From the NCBI GenBank assembly GCA_019671005.1, contig CM033725.1, positions 57,571,316 to 57,635,315 of the forward strand: DNA of 64,000 nucleotides, read 5' to 3'. Of this stretch, positions 23,221-34,428 are shown piece after piece (position 1 is the first letter of the stretch; every line of letters starts with the position of its first letter). The position numbers and the translations under genes are program-made. The DNA is from Hibiscus mutabilis (Eukaryota; Streptophyta; Magnoliopsida; Malvales; Malvaceae). The notes below the pieces were generated by a model that was not told where the DNA came from, searched no databases, and was given only the letters and a program-made list of their open reading frames with translations.

Positions 23221-24490
23221 AATATATATATTTTTAAAAAAATTGTAATGATATTAATATTGATATAATTATATTTTATTAATTACGGAAATAAATTTTG
23301 GAATGCTATTTAATATATTGGCGGTAAAGTTTTTAATTTAAGAAGTTGGATTAAGAAATCACCATATTTCCTTAATTGTTATTTTTTAAAAAATTAATTA
23401 AATGAGATACATGGCGTCTAGGGATGAAAATGGTGTGGGGGTTTCTCGACCCGATTTAACATAATTTTTATTTTTTCACATATTTTTTTATCAAAATAAA
23501 AGAATAATGGAATAAAATACTAATTTACTCAATTTAATAACATAAAATTAAAGTTAATTTTAATTTAAAACCATAATTCTTGTACTTTTATGCTAATTAT
23601 TTACATTTTTTATTAAAACCTAACTAAAATATAAAAGGTATAAAAATGTATTGTCATATTTACCCTAAATTCTCTATAAATTCAAACCCGACCCCAAACG
23701 CAAATTTCATTAAAAAAACTGAAATATCAGATCAAGATGAAACCTGTCGTGCACGAACTTTTTTTTCCATTTCTAATGGCGCCTAGCTGTTTCTTAACCC
23801 TATTTATGGAGTTAAAAAAACTATTGTTGGTACATCAAACAATAATCTTTAAATTAATGATACTTTTTTAAGATCGAACTTGAGTCTTAAATTGATTCAA
23901 GAGAAATAGTGTTAAAATGTGAGAATCAATATGAAAAACATTTCCTGTATTTCATTCACATATGTAAAAATACATTATCTGTTCGAATATATATACAAGG
24001 TGAGAATCCTCTAACTAATCTACTAACTGATCTGAACAACTCTAACTAGCTACTAACCACAAATAGCAATTCTTATGAAAGTTTTTAACGAGGCTCTTCA
24101 ATAATAATATCTGTATGATTTTCTCGTAAATAAAACCATACTTTAAGATAATAAAAAAATGATAATAGAACAAGATATAATGACATTTTGGGCTTCAAAC
24201 TTTTTCAAAAAAGTCATTTAGCCCTTAAATCTTTTTGTCTCTTTTAATTTTGAATTTTTATTTTGTCAAATTGATTTAAAAGATAGAAAAAACCCCACAT
24301 ACCTGTAAAATTGTTGTTAATTATTTTATTTTACATATATTTCCTTAAATTGTATTCAATCGGGATTTGTCAACTATTGTATTAAAACTAAATGGCCGAA
24401 GTCTTTGTTTGTAATTGATTAAATAATTATACATGTACATGGAATAAATATTACTATAGGATTCAAAATATATATATTTAATTGATAAGA

Positions 24491-24582
24491 AAGTGTATTA
24501 CATTTATTAACCCAAAAATTAAAAAAAACACACGTTGTAATAAACAACCACCATGTTGTCATGGAGTAAGCAGTATATATAT
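24491..24582 (+). promoter_or_regulatory. MC2 promoter block with TATA box
   Basis: AAGTGTATTACATTTATTAA at 24491 and AATAAACAACCACCATGTTG from 24539 are conserved upstream of MC1 and MC3. TATATATAT at 24574-24582 is the probable TATA box, about 70 bases before the ATG at 24646. Confidence 0.65.
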
Positions 24583-24645
24583 TGATGTCTAGTGAGACGG
24601 TGGAAGCACAAAACAAGACGAGCAACACAAAATCATTCGAGCAAG

Positions 24646-25711
24646 ATGGCAAAGGTTACGAAGAGAGCTGTCCTGGTCGGTTGCAACTATCCCCACACCA
24701 GATTCAGGTTGCATGGGTGCATAAATGATGTGAATTCCATAAAATCAATGCTCAGGGACAGATTTGGATTTCAGGACAGCAATGTTCGGGTCCTGACTGA
24801 TGATGTTCATGATGCATTGTCGCCGTCACTGCCTACTGGTGCAAACATTAAGGCTGCCCTTAATGGAATGGCGAAAAGGGCCAAAGCAGGGGATGTTCTG
24901 TTCTTCTACTTCAGTGGACACGGAACAGCCATCCCGGTCTTGGAAGCCGGCAGGCCTTTCAGGCAGGACGAAGCAATCGTGGGTTGTGATTTGAATCTTG
25001 TCACCGGTAGGGCAGCTTTTTCATTTCCCTTTGTGCTTTGATTTGTTTGATTGATTCATACGGTATATATATAAACATTGTTGTGCAGATGTGGACTTGA
25101 AGCGTTTGGTTAACCGGCTACCAGAAGGAGCAAGCTTCACAATCCTTTCAGATTCAAGCCAGAGCGGTGCTCTCATTCGAAATGAGATAGAACAAACTGA
25201 AGCTGCCAAGAATAGAATAACCCTAGAAAATCCCACCAAGGCTAAGGGTAAGGCCAAGCCTAAGTTCCTTGATTTTAATATCATATATCATGCGATTGAT
25301 GCAGCAGCAGGCTTCGCCCACGACGGAGGAAATAAAATTGCCCAAGGTGCTCACAAAATCTATGGGAAGGATGTGAGTCTCAAATTCCATCCCCATTACA
25401 TAGGCGGGGCATTTCAGTTGGATCCAGTGCAGGAGGATGAGGGGATCTTATTAAGTGGGTGTGAGGCGGATCATGCATCGTATGAAATCGTTTCGGTCAA
25501 TCGAGCCTTTGGGGCGTTCACCCATGAAGTGGTTACCTTGCTCAATGACCACTCCTTGTGTGATAACATAAGCAATGCAGCGCTTGTGGCTAGGGCTGCC
25601 AATGCATTAGAGAAACAAGGATATGAGTATGAGCAGAACCCTTGCCTTTATTGCAGTCATAAGAATAAATCTGTACCTTTCTTGGGTGGTTTCTTGGGTG
25701 GCTCTGCCTAA
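24646..25711 (+). CDS. MC2: AtMC9-like type II metacaspase, catalytic Cys replaced by Ser
   Basis: Exon 1 is 24646-25006 and exon 2 is 25089-25711, with an 82-base GT-AG phase-1 intron at the same place as in MC1. The product is 327 residues, the normal AtMC9-like length. The ATG is the conserved MAKVTKRAVLVGC start; an upstream in-frame ATG at 24592 is ignored. The His motif SGHG is intact (His92, codon 24919-24921). The nucleophile motif SDSCHSGG reads SDSSQSGA: Ser144 (AGC, 25157-25159) stands in the Cys place. The second N-terminal cysteine (LHGC, Cys25) is kept; for AtMC9 the equivalent Cys29 has been reported to support activity. The short linker is Lys-rich. The C-terminal SGCEAD and NPCLYC blocks are present, and the end FLGGFLGGSA carries a small duplication. 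An AATAAA at 25824 is a candidate poly(A) signal. The frame is intact; a pseudoprotease role is possible. Confidence 0.92.
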
Positions 25712-26000
25712 ACATCCGATCGAAATGCTGCTGCTAAAGCTCAGACTCCGGCCGTCGAAATCATTGACGACTCCGATGATAATAATAATAATGTTCTATG
25801 TTTTGCACTGCTATTACTACTACAATAAAATGGACGGTCGGTTGACTTACATCTACCACTGTTTATCCATGTACGTTCTTATGTGTTCGTTATGTTAAGG
25901 CCTTCAAACTTATGTCGTTGTATATTTCTATATAAGTATGGCTGCATATGATAAATAAGACAGGCTTTTATATATTGTCTCGTTTTGTACTATGCTTTTT
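25712..26000 (+). other. MC2 3' flank, homologous to MC1 and MC3 3' flanks
   Basis: Blocks such as GTTTTGCACTGCTATTACTA and AGGCCTTCAAACTTATG recur after MC3 (29565-29760) and, inverted, after MC1 (19680-19860). The duplicated unit thus includes the 3' UTR. Confidence 0.75.
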
Positions 26001-26342
26001 CTTATCGACAATACGTTGATTTAACTGAATAATATACTAGACCCTTTAAGCAAAGTTAAAAATTAAAATTCTAGTGCTAAGAATGGAACAAATTAAGTTG
26101 AGAATGTCCCATAATGAACTTAAACAATATCCAATATTAATTAGGCAGTCAAATTGAATAGCAATTATTATAAAAAAATTATACTATGCCTCTTGGTTTG
26201 TTCTAATCTTCTTCCTTTTTTTTATATAAATGAAGAAGAAGAATCAAACCGAATTACCAATTGTCTCGTTAAAAGACTTTCTTAAACGTAAGTAGTGAAA
26301 AAGGAGTACGCTTGTAATTCTTGCAAGCAAACAAACGAACAA

Positions 26343-26555
26343 TTAACCATCATCCATCACAATCGACAGATCCTCATGCAACAAAACTAAAACCTCGTTC
26401 GGAGGAGCCGAGTAACCTCTACAAAAGAAATCAACATTTCCTAAAGACGATACATGAGTAGCTCTAAACATCTTAGCAAGACCATCAGCAACTCTATTTG
26501 CCGTCCGATGGATATGACAAATCTGAACCTCCCAATATCTTGCCAACAACTCCAA
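26343..26555 (-). pseudogene. RNase H fragment of a LINE-type or related reverse transcriptase gene
   Basis: A 70-codon minus-strand frame reads WEVQICHIHRTANRVADGLA, matching the C-terminal part of plant RVT_3-type RNase H domains (V-x2-H-x3-N-x2-AD-x-LAK), followed by the usual variable tail. The N-terminal part of the domain and any RT are missing. It is a short orphan fragment, probably left by a non-LTR retrotransposon. Confidence 0.7.
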
Positions 26556-26579
26556 AATAGCATGTAAGATTGGGGGAAA

Positions 26580-26975
26580 TCATATTTCCTCGATATGTTT
26601 GTTCGGGAATTTATTCGCTTTGTATGTTCATGTTAACTAAATAAACAAACAAAATATAAAATTACATCATTGGTCCTTAAACTTCCCAGGTCTCACAATT
26701 TGAATTCCAAATCTTGTAATCGATTTAGTCCTTACATTCACCAATATTTAAAATGTAAAAAATAAAGGGAAAAGGAAAATCAGATAAACGAGTCTATATA
26801 TGAGCTTGCATACGAGTTTGTTCGTGAACATAAACGAACCAAACATACATTTGTTCATGTTCGCTCATTTATTAAATGAAAATAAGTTTTTTATTCAAAC
26901 TCGCTTATCTAACTTAATAAATAAACATAAACGAACGTTATATAAACAATTCATCAAATATTATGTTAATTTACC
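26580..26975. repeat. Repeat with TGTTCGTG/CATAAACGAAC inverted motifs
   Basis: TTTGTTCGTGAACATAAACG at 26818 and related forms at 26585-26650 and 26850-26940 occur in both orientations. The pattern is that of a common short dispersed plant repeat. Boundaries are uncertain and no gene is present. Confidence 0.4.
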
Positions 26976-26989
26976 CTTATTCTCTTGTT

Positions 26990-28605
26990 GATCAAGGTTG
27001 CTGGTGTTGTAGCCTCTTTTCCGGAAGGTTTAGGTCCCATTTTCACTTTCTTTCCAGAAGGTATACTCAAAACTAATTTTCGTTCATTATCTCGACGATA
27101 TTTTTTCAGTAAAGTAATTTTTATTAGATTGTTTAAGAATTACAATTCGAGACTGAAGTTGAATATTTCGTTAAAAATCTTTTAAACTTTAATACAATAT
27201 TTGTAAATTGAGAACCCATTTGATTCACAATCTCTATATATCGATTCTACTTTTTAATAATATCATTTTATTTTAACAGAGGTGTAACAATATGAGACAA
27301 GCGTTTGTTGTATAAGAAGAAAGTTTAAACTTATTTTTCCAATTTTATTTTTCATTAAATTAATTGTATCGTAAACTCTTCAAACTAAAATAAAACAAAA
27401 TTCAAGTCACAACTTATAACGCAACCGACCTAAACAGTTCATTTCTTCATCCATCCTGCTCTAATCTTGCTTGTTCAATATGAAAAAAAATGTCATATCA
27501 GCGCATATTGCCATGTAAGTTTATTACGTCATTTCAAGGTATTTATCGTTAGTTGACTAATAAAGTCATTATCATTTGAGGGCTTAAATGTTTAGATTGT
27601 TCCAAAAAAACAAAGTAATTATTCAGTCAAACGTTAGGAATATTTTTTGACATTATACCATAATTAAATGATTATACATATACAACGTCTATGGAATAAA
27701 TATAATCAAGATTTAATATTTTTTTATAAAAACCATTAGTTTTATTAAAAGGAATAAATATTCATAATTACAATGAAGATTTACAACTATAAGCGTAAAT
27801 TGAGCACTTAAACTGTACGTTTTCTTATGACCATCTAAACAAAAATTTAGCCAATTGAGATTGTACAAAGACCATACAATGAAAATGTTAAAACCTAATC
27901 AAAAGACTCAAACAAAAAATAAATACGCACAACACAAAAAATCACCGATTGAAAGATAATACCATTAACCATCAACACTAATATTAAAAATGCATATAAC
28001 CCTTATAACACATTGACAAAATGATCGTTATCACAACTCAAGCGCGCACAAGAAACTATAATTATGAACGTGTATCCAAATGTCCAAAGTAGGAAAGATC
28101 GACAAGATAACAAATAAGCGTCATTTTAATAAATTGTGTTGTCATCAAATTCACCCATGAAAAAATATAAAATAAAAAGAACAGACAAATCGATAGAAAA
28201 AGAAGAAAAGCGTGCCAAATTTTAAAGGAAAACGTGTGTTGACAAAACGGTCGTTATCACAACTCAATCGTGAAAAATAAATAATAATTGTAAACAATAA
28301 TATTAACTAAATTGATAGAATATAAAAACTTCGAGGACTAAAACTATCATTGTAACTAATTTAATGATAACATTTTACGGTGAGTGACCCAAATGTACTA
28401 TAATATTAATTGAGTAACTTAAATGCAACTTTTAATAATTGAGCGACCAAAATGTAACTTAACCCAGAATTGAGTAATTTTTTTTTAGTTTACCCAATTT
28501 TGTTCTCCATACCTCGGGACTCCAAAGATCCAGCTGGCTCCACGTTATCACTCAAACATGCTTCTATAATTTTTGCACCGATTAACTTTTCTCCCTGCCT
28601 CGGGG
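26990..28605. other. Intergenic region with probable insertion upstream of MC3
   Basis: No gene. At 27660-27725 the sequence GATTATACATATACA...ATGGAATAAATAT matches the distal MC2 upstream region (24417-24460). The proximal MC2-like promoter resumes only at about 28610. In MC2 these parts are nearly adjacent, so roughly 0.9 kb (about 27730-28605) was inserted before MC3. The inserted DNA is AT-rich, with two copies of CGTTATCACAACTCAA (near 28026 and 28252). Confidence 0.5.
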
Positions 28606-28607
28606 CT

Positions 28608-28704
28608 CCAAGTGTATTATTACATTTATTAACCCCGAAAAGTAATAAAAAAAAGTTTGTAATAAACAACCACCATGTTGGCATGCAGTATGCAGTATAT
28701 ATAA
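28608..28704 (+). promoter_or_regulatory. MC3 promoter block with TATA box
   Basis: AATAAACAACCACCATGTTG is conserved with MC1 and MC2, and TATATATAA at 28696-28704 lies about 40 bases before the ATG at 28743. The spacing is shorter than in MC2 because some leader sequence is missing. Confidence 0.6.
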
Positions 28705-28742
28705 GGTGGAAGCACAAAACATGACAAAATAATTCAAGCAAG

Positions 28743-29504
28743 ATGGCAAAGGTTACTAAGAGAGCTGCCCTGGTCGGGTTTTTTCTTTGGCTCAGCAATC
28801 ATAAAGTTTTGTTATTAGAAAAATGTACACAGTACCAGAATATGAGATACAACGATAGAAAACTTCAACTCAAACCAGTCCTGCTCGGTTGCAACAATCC
28901 CCACACCAAATTCAGGTTGCATGGCTACATAGAAGATGTGAAATCCATAAATGGTGTGATCAAGGACAGATTTGGGTTTTGCAGCAGTCTATTTTTCCAA
29001 CATGGGTTTCATGAGATCAACATTCATGTCCCGACCGATGATGGTGCAGCAGTCTTGGAAGCCGGAAAGCCTTTCAGGCAGGACGAAGCAATCGTGCCTT
29101 GTGATCCGAATCTAGTCACCGGTAGAGCGGTTTCTCATTCCCTTTGTGCTTTGATTTGTTTGATTCGTACGGTATACATATAAGCATTGTTGCCTAAGTT
29201 CCATCCTCATTACATAGGTGGGGAATTTGAGTTGGATCCGCTGCAGGAGGAGGAGGGGATCTTATTAAGCGGGTGTGAGGCGGACGAGACATCGTACGAC
29301 ATCGTGTCGGGCGGTCGAGCCTACGGGGCGTTCACCGATGCAGTGGTTACTTTCCTCAATCGTCACTTGTGTGCTACCATAAGCAATGGAGAACTTCTGG
29401 CTGGGGCTGCCAAGGCATTAGAGGAACAAGGATTTGAGCAGAACCCTTGCCTTTATTGCAGTGATAAGAATAAATATCAACCTTTCTTGGGTGGCTTTGC
29501 TTAA
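28743..29504 (+). pseudogene. MC3: metacaspase copy lacking both catalytic regions
   Basis: It starts MAKVTKRAALVG like MC2. A 111-bp in-frame insertion (28778-28888) splits the LVGC motif and is flanked by CCTGGTCGG and CCTGCTCGG. A second, 30-bp in-frame insertion (28980-29009) follows RFGF and is flanked by TGGGTTT repeats. Then about 90 bases are missing between TDDG and AVLEAG, removing the SGHG region. After the LVTG donor, the intron is joined directly to KFHPHYIGG: the acceptor, the Cys region and the linker are gone. LHGC reads LHGY. The 3' part (29187-29504) is otherwise clean, with SGCEADETSYDIV, NPCLYC and FLGGFA. Translation from the ATG would stop at 29181, giving about 146 residues. 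No protease activity is expected. Confidence 0.9.
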
Positions 29505-29784
29505 ATTTCTGACCAAATGCTGCTGCTGAGGCTCAGATTCAGACCCTTGAAATCAGCCATGTTTTGCACTGCTATTACTTGTACAATAAATTAGACGGTC
29601 GGTTGACTTGCATCTACCACTGTTTAACCATGTGCGTTCTGATCTGTTTGTTATGTCAAGGCCTTCAAACTTATGCCGTTGTACATTTCTATACATGGAT
29701 AGTTTTGGGTCAGACTATTTCCATCCAAATAAAACAGGCTTTTATGTATTGTCTCATTTTGTACCATCATCTCATTCCGTGTAA

Positions 29785-30102
29785 GGCTGGCTCAGTACAT
29801 AGACCGGAACCGCAGTTCCGTGTTCGCTGAAATAGAAAAGCAGCACATCCCCTGCTTCAGCAGTTTCCACCATTTCAGAAAGTGCATCCTTCATGATTCA
29901 TCTTTTCACCCGTAGGAATAGCCGACGTGATCCCCGGCATCGGTTCATCGGTCAGGACCTTAACATTCTCTTTATGAAAGCCAAGCCGGTTGACAATGAA
30001 GTCGTTCATCTTCCTCGCATCATTTATGCATCCATACAAACTGAACCGGGTCTTGTTGTAGGTACAACCCACAAGAACAGCTCTCTTGGTGATCTTCGCC
30101 AT
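29785..30102 (-). pseudogene. MC4: truncated first-exon fragment of another metacaspase
   Basis: The ATG at 30102 opens MAKITKRAVLVGCTYNKTRF with LYGCINDARKMND and VLTDEPMPG, closer to MC5 than to MC1-3. A frameshift near 29890 follows TGEKM. In the other frame the text continues KDALSEMVETAEAGDVL and FSEHGTAVP, so the His is kept but the preceding Gly is Glu. The similarity fades near 29785. No nucleophile region follows. A 5' fragment only, lying tail to tail with MC3. Confidence 0.8.
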
Positions 30103-30144
30103 CGATCTCAAATCAGCTGTGCTTGGATTCCATTGTTACACTCG

Positions 30145-30145
<1 letters not shown>

Positions 30146-30178
<33 letters not shown>
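30146..30178. repeat. (AT)n microsatellite
   Basis: Uninterrupted AT dinucleotides just upstream of the MC4 start. Confidence 0.95.
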
Positions 30179-30181
<3 letters not shown>

Positions 30182-30199
30182 TATTGAGGTAGGACTAAG

Positions 30200-32680
30200 A
30201 CTATTTTGTTTTATACTAATTTAGTATCATTAGGTAAATGTAAATTAATACGTTTAGTCGTTTTAAGAAAACACAAAAATTTGATTTATTATTGTTGGTA
30301 TTTTTAAAAGATTTCATAAAGCTAAAGTTGTTAAGTGCTAAGATTAATAAAAGTGATTTATTATTCCCGATGAAAAGACTGCGTACCAATTTTATTCATT
30401 ATCATATTAATTTTCAACTCTCACCGATAAGGAAGGTAGGATCCGAAACTCTATATCACAATTAATCTAATAAATTTATTAATATGATCCGGCAAAACTT
30501 CAATTTTCAAGTTCACAACATTGGCATCAGCAAGAAAGTATATTCTTGATGTAGAAAACAAGATAGGATGAATATGATGGTAGCAGCATTGGATAAATTT
30601 GTCCTCGACATTCTTCTAATCGCAATTGAATAAGCAAACACCTGTAAACGGCACGAATCTTTTCGATGAATGAATGATGGCGCGATAGATGTTGTTGTCC
30701 TCAGGCACCCTCCTAATCATAATTAAATATGTAAACACCCTCAAGCGGCTTTAACCCACCATCCTAGACGCAATTACCTAGGCAAGTAAGAGTGTGAAAA
30801 TATCTCCCCGTAAGATCTTGAAGAACTTATGTTGAGGAAGATTTCTAATACGAAAAAATAACAAGGCAAATCCAACAACCTTGAAACAAAATGGTTCATT
30901 GCCAAAGGTTTTTTGTAACTCAAAAATTCATAATGTTGTTGTTTTATTAATGAAGCAAATATGCCTTTAAATAGACTATAAATAAAGAGCTCAACTTAAA
31001 TAGGAAAAGGAAAGATAATAATAAAATAAATAAACATATTTTATCTATCTAAAAAACTCATTTAAATATCTTCTAAATAATTCTAAATTGAATTTAAGTA
31101 CAAACAATCAATAAAATTATTAAAAGTTCGTAATAAATAATAATTCTCGTAATAAATCCATATAAAGATTTATGCTCGCACAATCTTCACTAAAACGTAC
31201 ATAACTTGAGCTCCCTATGTTGGATTGAAGAGTTTCAAGATGCGTTGGAAAGTTAAGAGATAGACGAATGTGTTTGAAGAAGACATGTAGACCCAAAACT
31301 GCCTGAATCCCATCCGAAAATTCAATGTAAGTCGAATGAAATTCCAGACTTAAAAAACAACTTCAGTTTTTTAGCTAAAATGCATCTTTTTAGCTCTACC
31401 ATGCATGTATCACTCAAACCAGACACAAACCCATAAAATGAGATGTTTTAGTAAAGATGTTTTGCTATTTTGCCTCTAGTCTCCCTCTATGGGTGTCACT
31501 GCAGGCTATATATTTTTTTCTGGCAAAGTAATTATTTTAGTAATAAAAAGACATACTAAACACTATAAGAAATCTAAAAACAAAACCGAGAATATTAACG
31601 ATATACTAAAACACATACAAGAAAATGACTCCTCACATCATTAGTAAACCAATCCAAACTATTAGCTCAAACACGATCAACACATTCCCTCACCAACGCA
31701 ACCTACTCACCGAAGCATACCGAAACATATAATCATCCATTCAAATAACTCTGAAGAACTAGCCAAATCGAAACGGTTTAACTTTCGACAGTGCAAATGG
31801 TCATTAAAAACATTAAACCTCGACCCTAAAGTTCATAGTGACAATTTTCATGTAGTGTTGTTTGTTTGGTTTTTGTTTTGAGGCATGTGCACTATGTCCT
31901 CCCAAGGATTTTCATCCCTTTTATTTAATTAAAAAATATTATTCATATTGCTGAGCAAAAAAATGACAATTTTTCATGTTGTCACAAATATTTACTGTAA
32001 TAACAATTTATCTGTGAAAAAAATTTAATAGTTACAACTATTATTATATCAGTGACCAAATGACAATACATCGCCATTATTTATATTAATAGTGTCATAA
32101 CAACAATATTAAATAATAATAATAATAATTAATCTTTGATCATTTTCATTATAAAACAAAAACAAGGTTGTTAGGCACATTCTTGCTGTGTTATTGCAAA
32201 TAGTAAAAAAATATAGGAAGGTAGCTGTAGGGTTTCGTATTTTCTGTGAACAAATAAGATATTTATAAAAGTAGACTTAGTCAATTCAATTTTTTTAGTA
32301 TTTTTAATTCAACTTAAACCCTTGATAAACACATACATGTTTTACGAATAAAATTATTTGAATTTAATTTTTTTAAAATTATTATTTTTCACCGGAATCA
32401 TTCATTAGATTCAAGATCATACTCTACAATTTTTTTCATATGAAGTCAATTTTTTTTTATGTTCAGCAGCAATTTCGTAATCAAAGCCGAGACTTTCGAC
32501 GATCAATGATAATAATAATAAAGAATAGCTTAAATAGTAATAAAGAATAGCTAGCAACTGCGCTGCCTACATAAACTCATAAATTAAGAGTAATAATTAA
32601 AATGAAGGTAAAATGACGTCCATGTATGATGTATCACAAGATGACAACTAATTGGTAGGTACGACGCGTTGGTTTATTTA
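30200..32680. other. AT-rich intergenic region
   Basis: I see no supported gene, RNA or intact transposon. A piece near 31200-31340 (CCCTATGTTGGATTGAAGAG and following) looks like a transposon remnant, but I cannot place it. Confidence 0.5.
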
Positions 32681-32692
32681 TATATTAAATAA

Positions 32693-33238
32693 GAAAAAAA
32701 ATGGATGCTCAACGAGTACCGCTGAGCACCACTAACGATGAGCACCACTGAGCATCATTAAATTAATTAATAAAGATTAAAAATTTCAATGACTAAATAT
32801 ATAATTATAAATGATTTAAACATATAATTATAATTAAATTATTTTCCATATATATATTTTTTTAATTTTTTAGAAATAATTGGATCAAATACCAACTACT
32901 AAACCCAAAACCTAAAACACTAAACCATAAGCCCTAAAGCTTAAATTCACCATTCAAATTTAGGGTTTAGGGTTTGTATTTTATAGTTTAAGTTTTAGGG
33001 TTTTGTTTTTAAATTGACTAAGGTTGATAATTAATCCAATTATTTTTTTTAAAAAATATTATATATAGAAAATAGTTTCATTAATATTTTATTTTAAATA
33101 ATTTATAATTCAATGTTTAAATATTTAGTAATTTTACGTTCAGTCTTTTAGACTTTTAATCTTTATAATTAATAGTGTTCAACGGTGCTCATCGTTAGTG
33201 GTGTTCAGCGATGCTCGTCGAGGGTAATAGACTCATTC
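32693..33238. mobile_element. Foldback MITE with 9-bp target duplication (MULE-like)
   Basis: The arms 32700-32830 and 33090-33230 are inverted copies. CACCACTAACGATGAGCACC at 32727 pairs with GGTGCTCATCGTTAGTGGTG at 33184. The 9-base ATTAAATAA stands at 32684-32692 and 33239-33247, immediately outside the element. A 9-bp duplication is typical of Mutator-like elements. The centre (32895-33010) is itself palindromic, with AAACCC/AAACCCTAAA on one side and TTTAGGGTTTAGGGTTT on the other. No coding capacity. The TSD is AT-rich, so chance is possible. Confidence 0.75.
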
Positions 33239-33249
33239 ATTAAATAAAT

Positions 33250-34400
33250 ATTTTACTAACCTTAATTTTATAGTAAATTGATTAAATGGTTTTATATGTA
33301 ATTTGAGTCACTATCATTCCGTGCTAATATATTTGATTTGGATGGTTGCTTTATGTTATTGGATACGTGGTCATTGTTCGTAGGTAGTTTTTTTGATGAC
33401 GTTCGTTTCGATTTACAGTTGTTAATGATCTCTCGGTAGTTTGATCTCTTTTTGTGGTTCGTTTGTCGATACAACTAAATCTGTTCGTATCTATTTTTGT
33501 TTGAGTTTTTAATATTTTTCTTATATAATCTCAAATAGCTAGTTCTTGGATCATTGGTTATAGAAAAATATCCAAATTATATGTTTAGTTTACGATTGTA
33601 GTTGTAAATTCTCATTATATTTGGATATTTTATATTTTTAATAAAACTGACGGCTTCTATAAAAAAAAATTAAACCCTTAATTCAACTGTTAAAATAAAA
33701 CCCTAAACCCCTTGAACAAAATTAAAAGTTTGAATCCTAATGTTATGAATGGAGGAAATTAGGTTGGGATGGTCATCTCATAATAAACCTCTACAACACT
33801 AATTCAAATTAATAGGTCAATAAATTGGATACTGATAATTATATCAAAAATTTGCATTATGCCTTTGGTCAAAACTCTAATTTCAAATGATTAAGACTTT
33901 TTTTACTAATCTTGGCCCCGAATCACTATTTTATTTTATTTTTTTACAAATCTTAATTATAATTTTAATCCTACCTAAAGACAAAGAGAATGAGGATTTT
34001 AAGAAAGAAAATAGATGCTCATAATGAGTCTAGAACCCATGATTTAAGGGAATATGAGGGAACAAAGATAGAAAGTTTGACCAATCGGTCATGAACGGGA
34101 GAAATAATGATGGGATCTCATCTATCTCTTCTCACTGATCATAAATATAATTATTTATGTACACAATAAGTAAATATAAGACAATGCTACACAGATCAGG
34201 CGAAGTTGTAAAAATACTAATATTAGATAATGAAAGCCTTATTTATCATAACGTGAGCAGGATGATTAAACATTACAAATGGCCATGCATAACAAACACA
34301 CAACATATGAAGATTATTAGCTGCCAACTTTATTATAGTACTAGAAGTGCGTGACGATGGACATAGTCACATAGCACATTATTATTCATTTTGGCAGCCT
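33250..34400. other. AT-rich intergenic region
   Basis: No gene or recognisable mobile element is visible between the MITE and the 3' end of MC5. Confidence 0.5.
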
Positions 34401-34428
34401 GAGTAGCACCTTCTCCGATCACGGATTC

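Larger units (their letters stand above)
21100..24400. other. AT-rich intergenic region between MC1 and MC2
   Basis: No gene is supported on either strand. It separates two divergently transcribed, homologous genes. Apart from two short direct-repeat groups listed separately I see no recognisable element. Confidence 0.6.

Noticed and set aside
32940..33005. Interstitial telomere repeat
   Set aside because: Only two to three TTTAGGG-like units and a mirrored AAACCC part; it is the centre of a foldback MITE.
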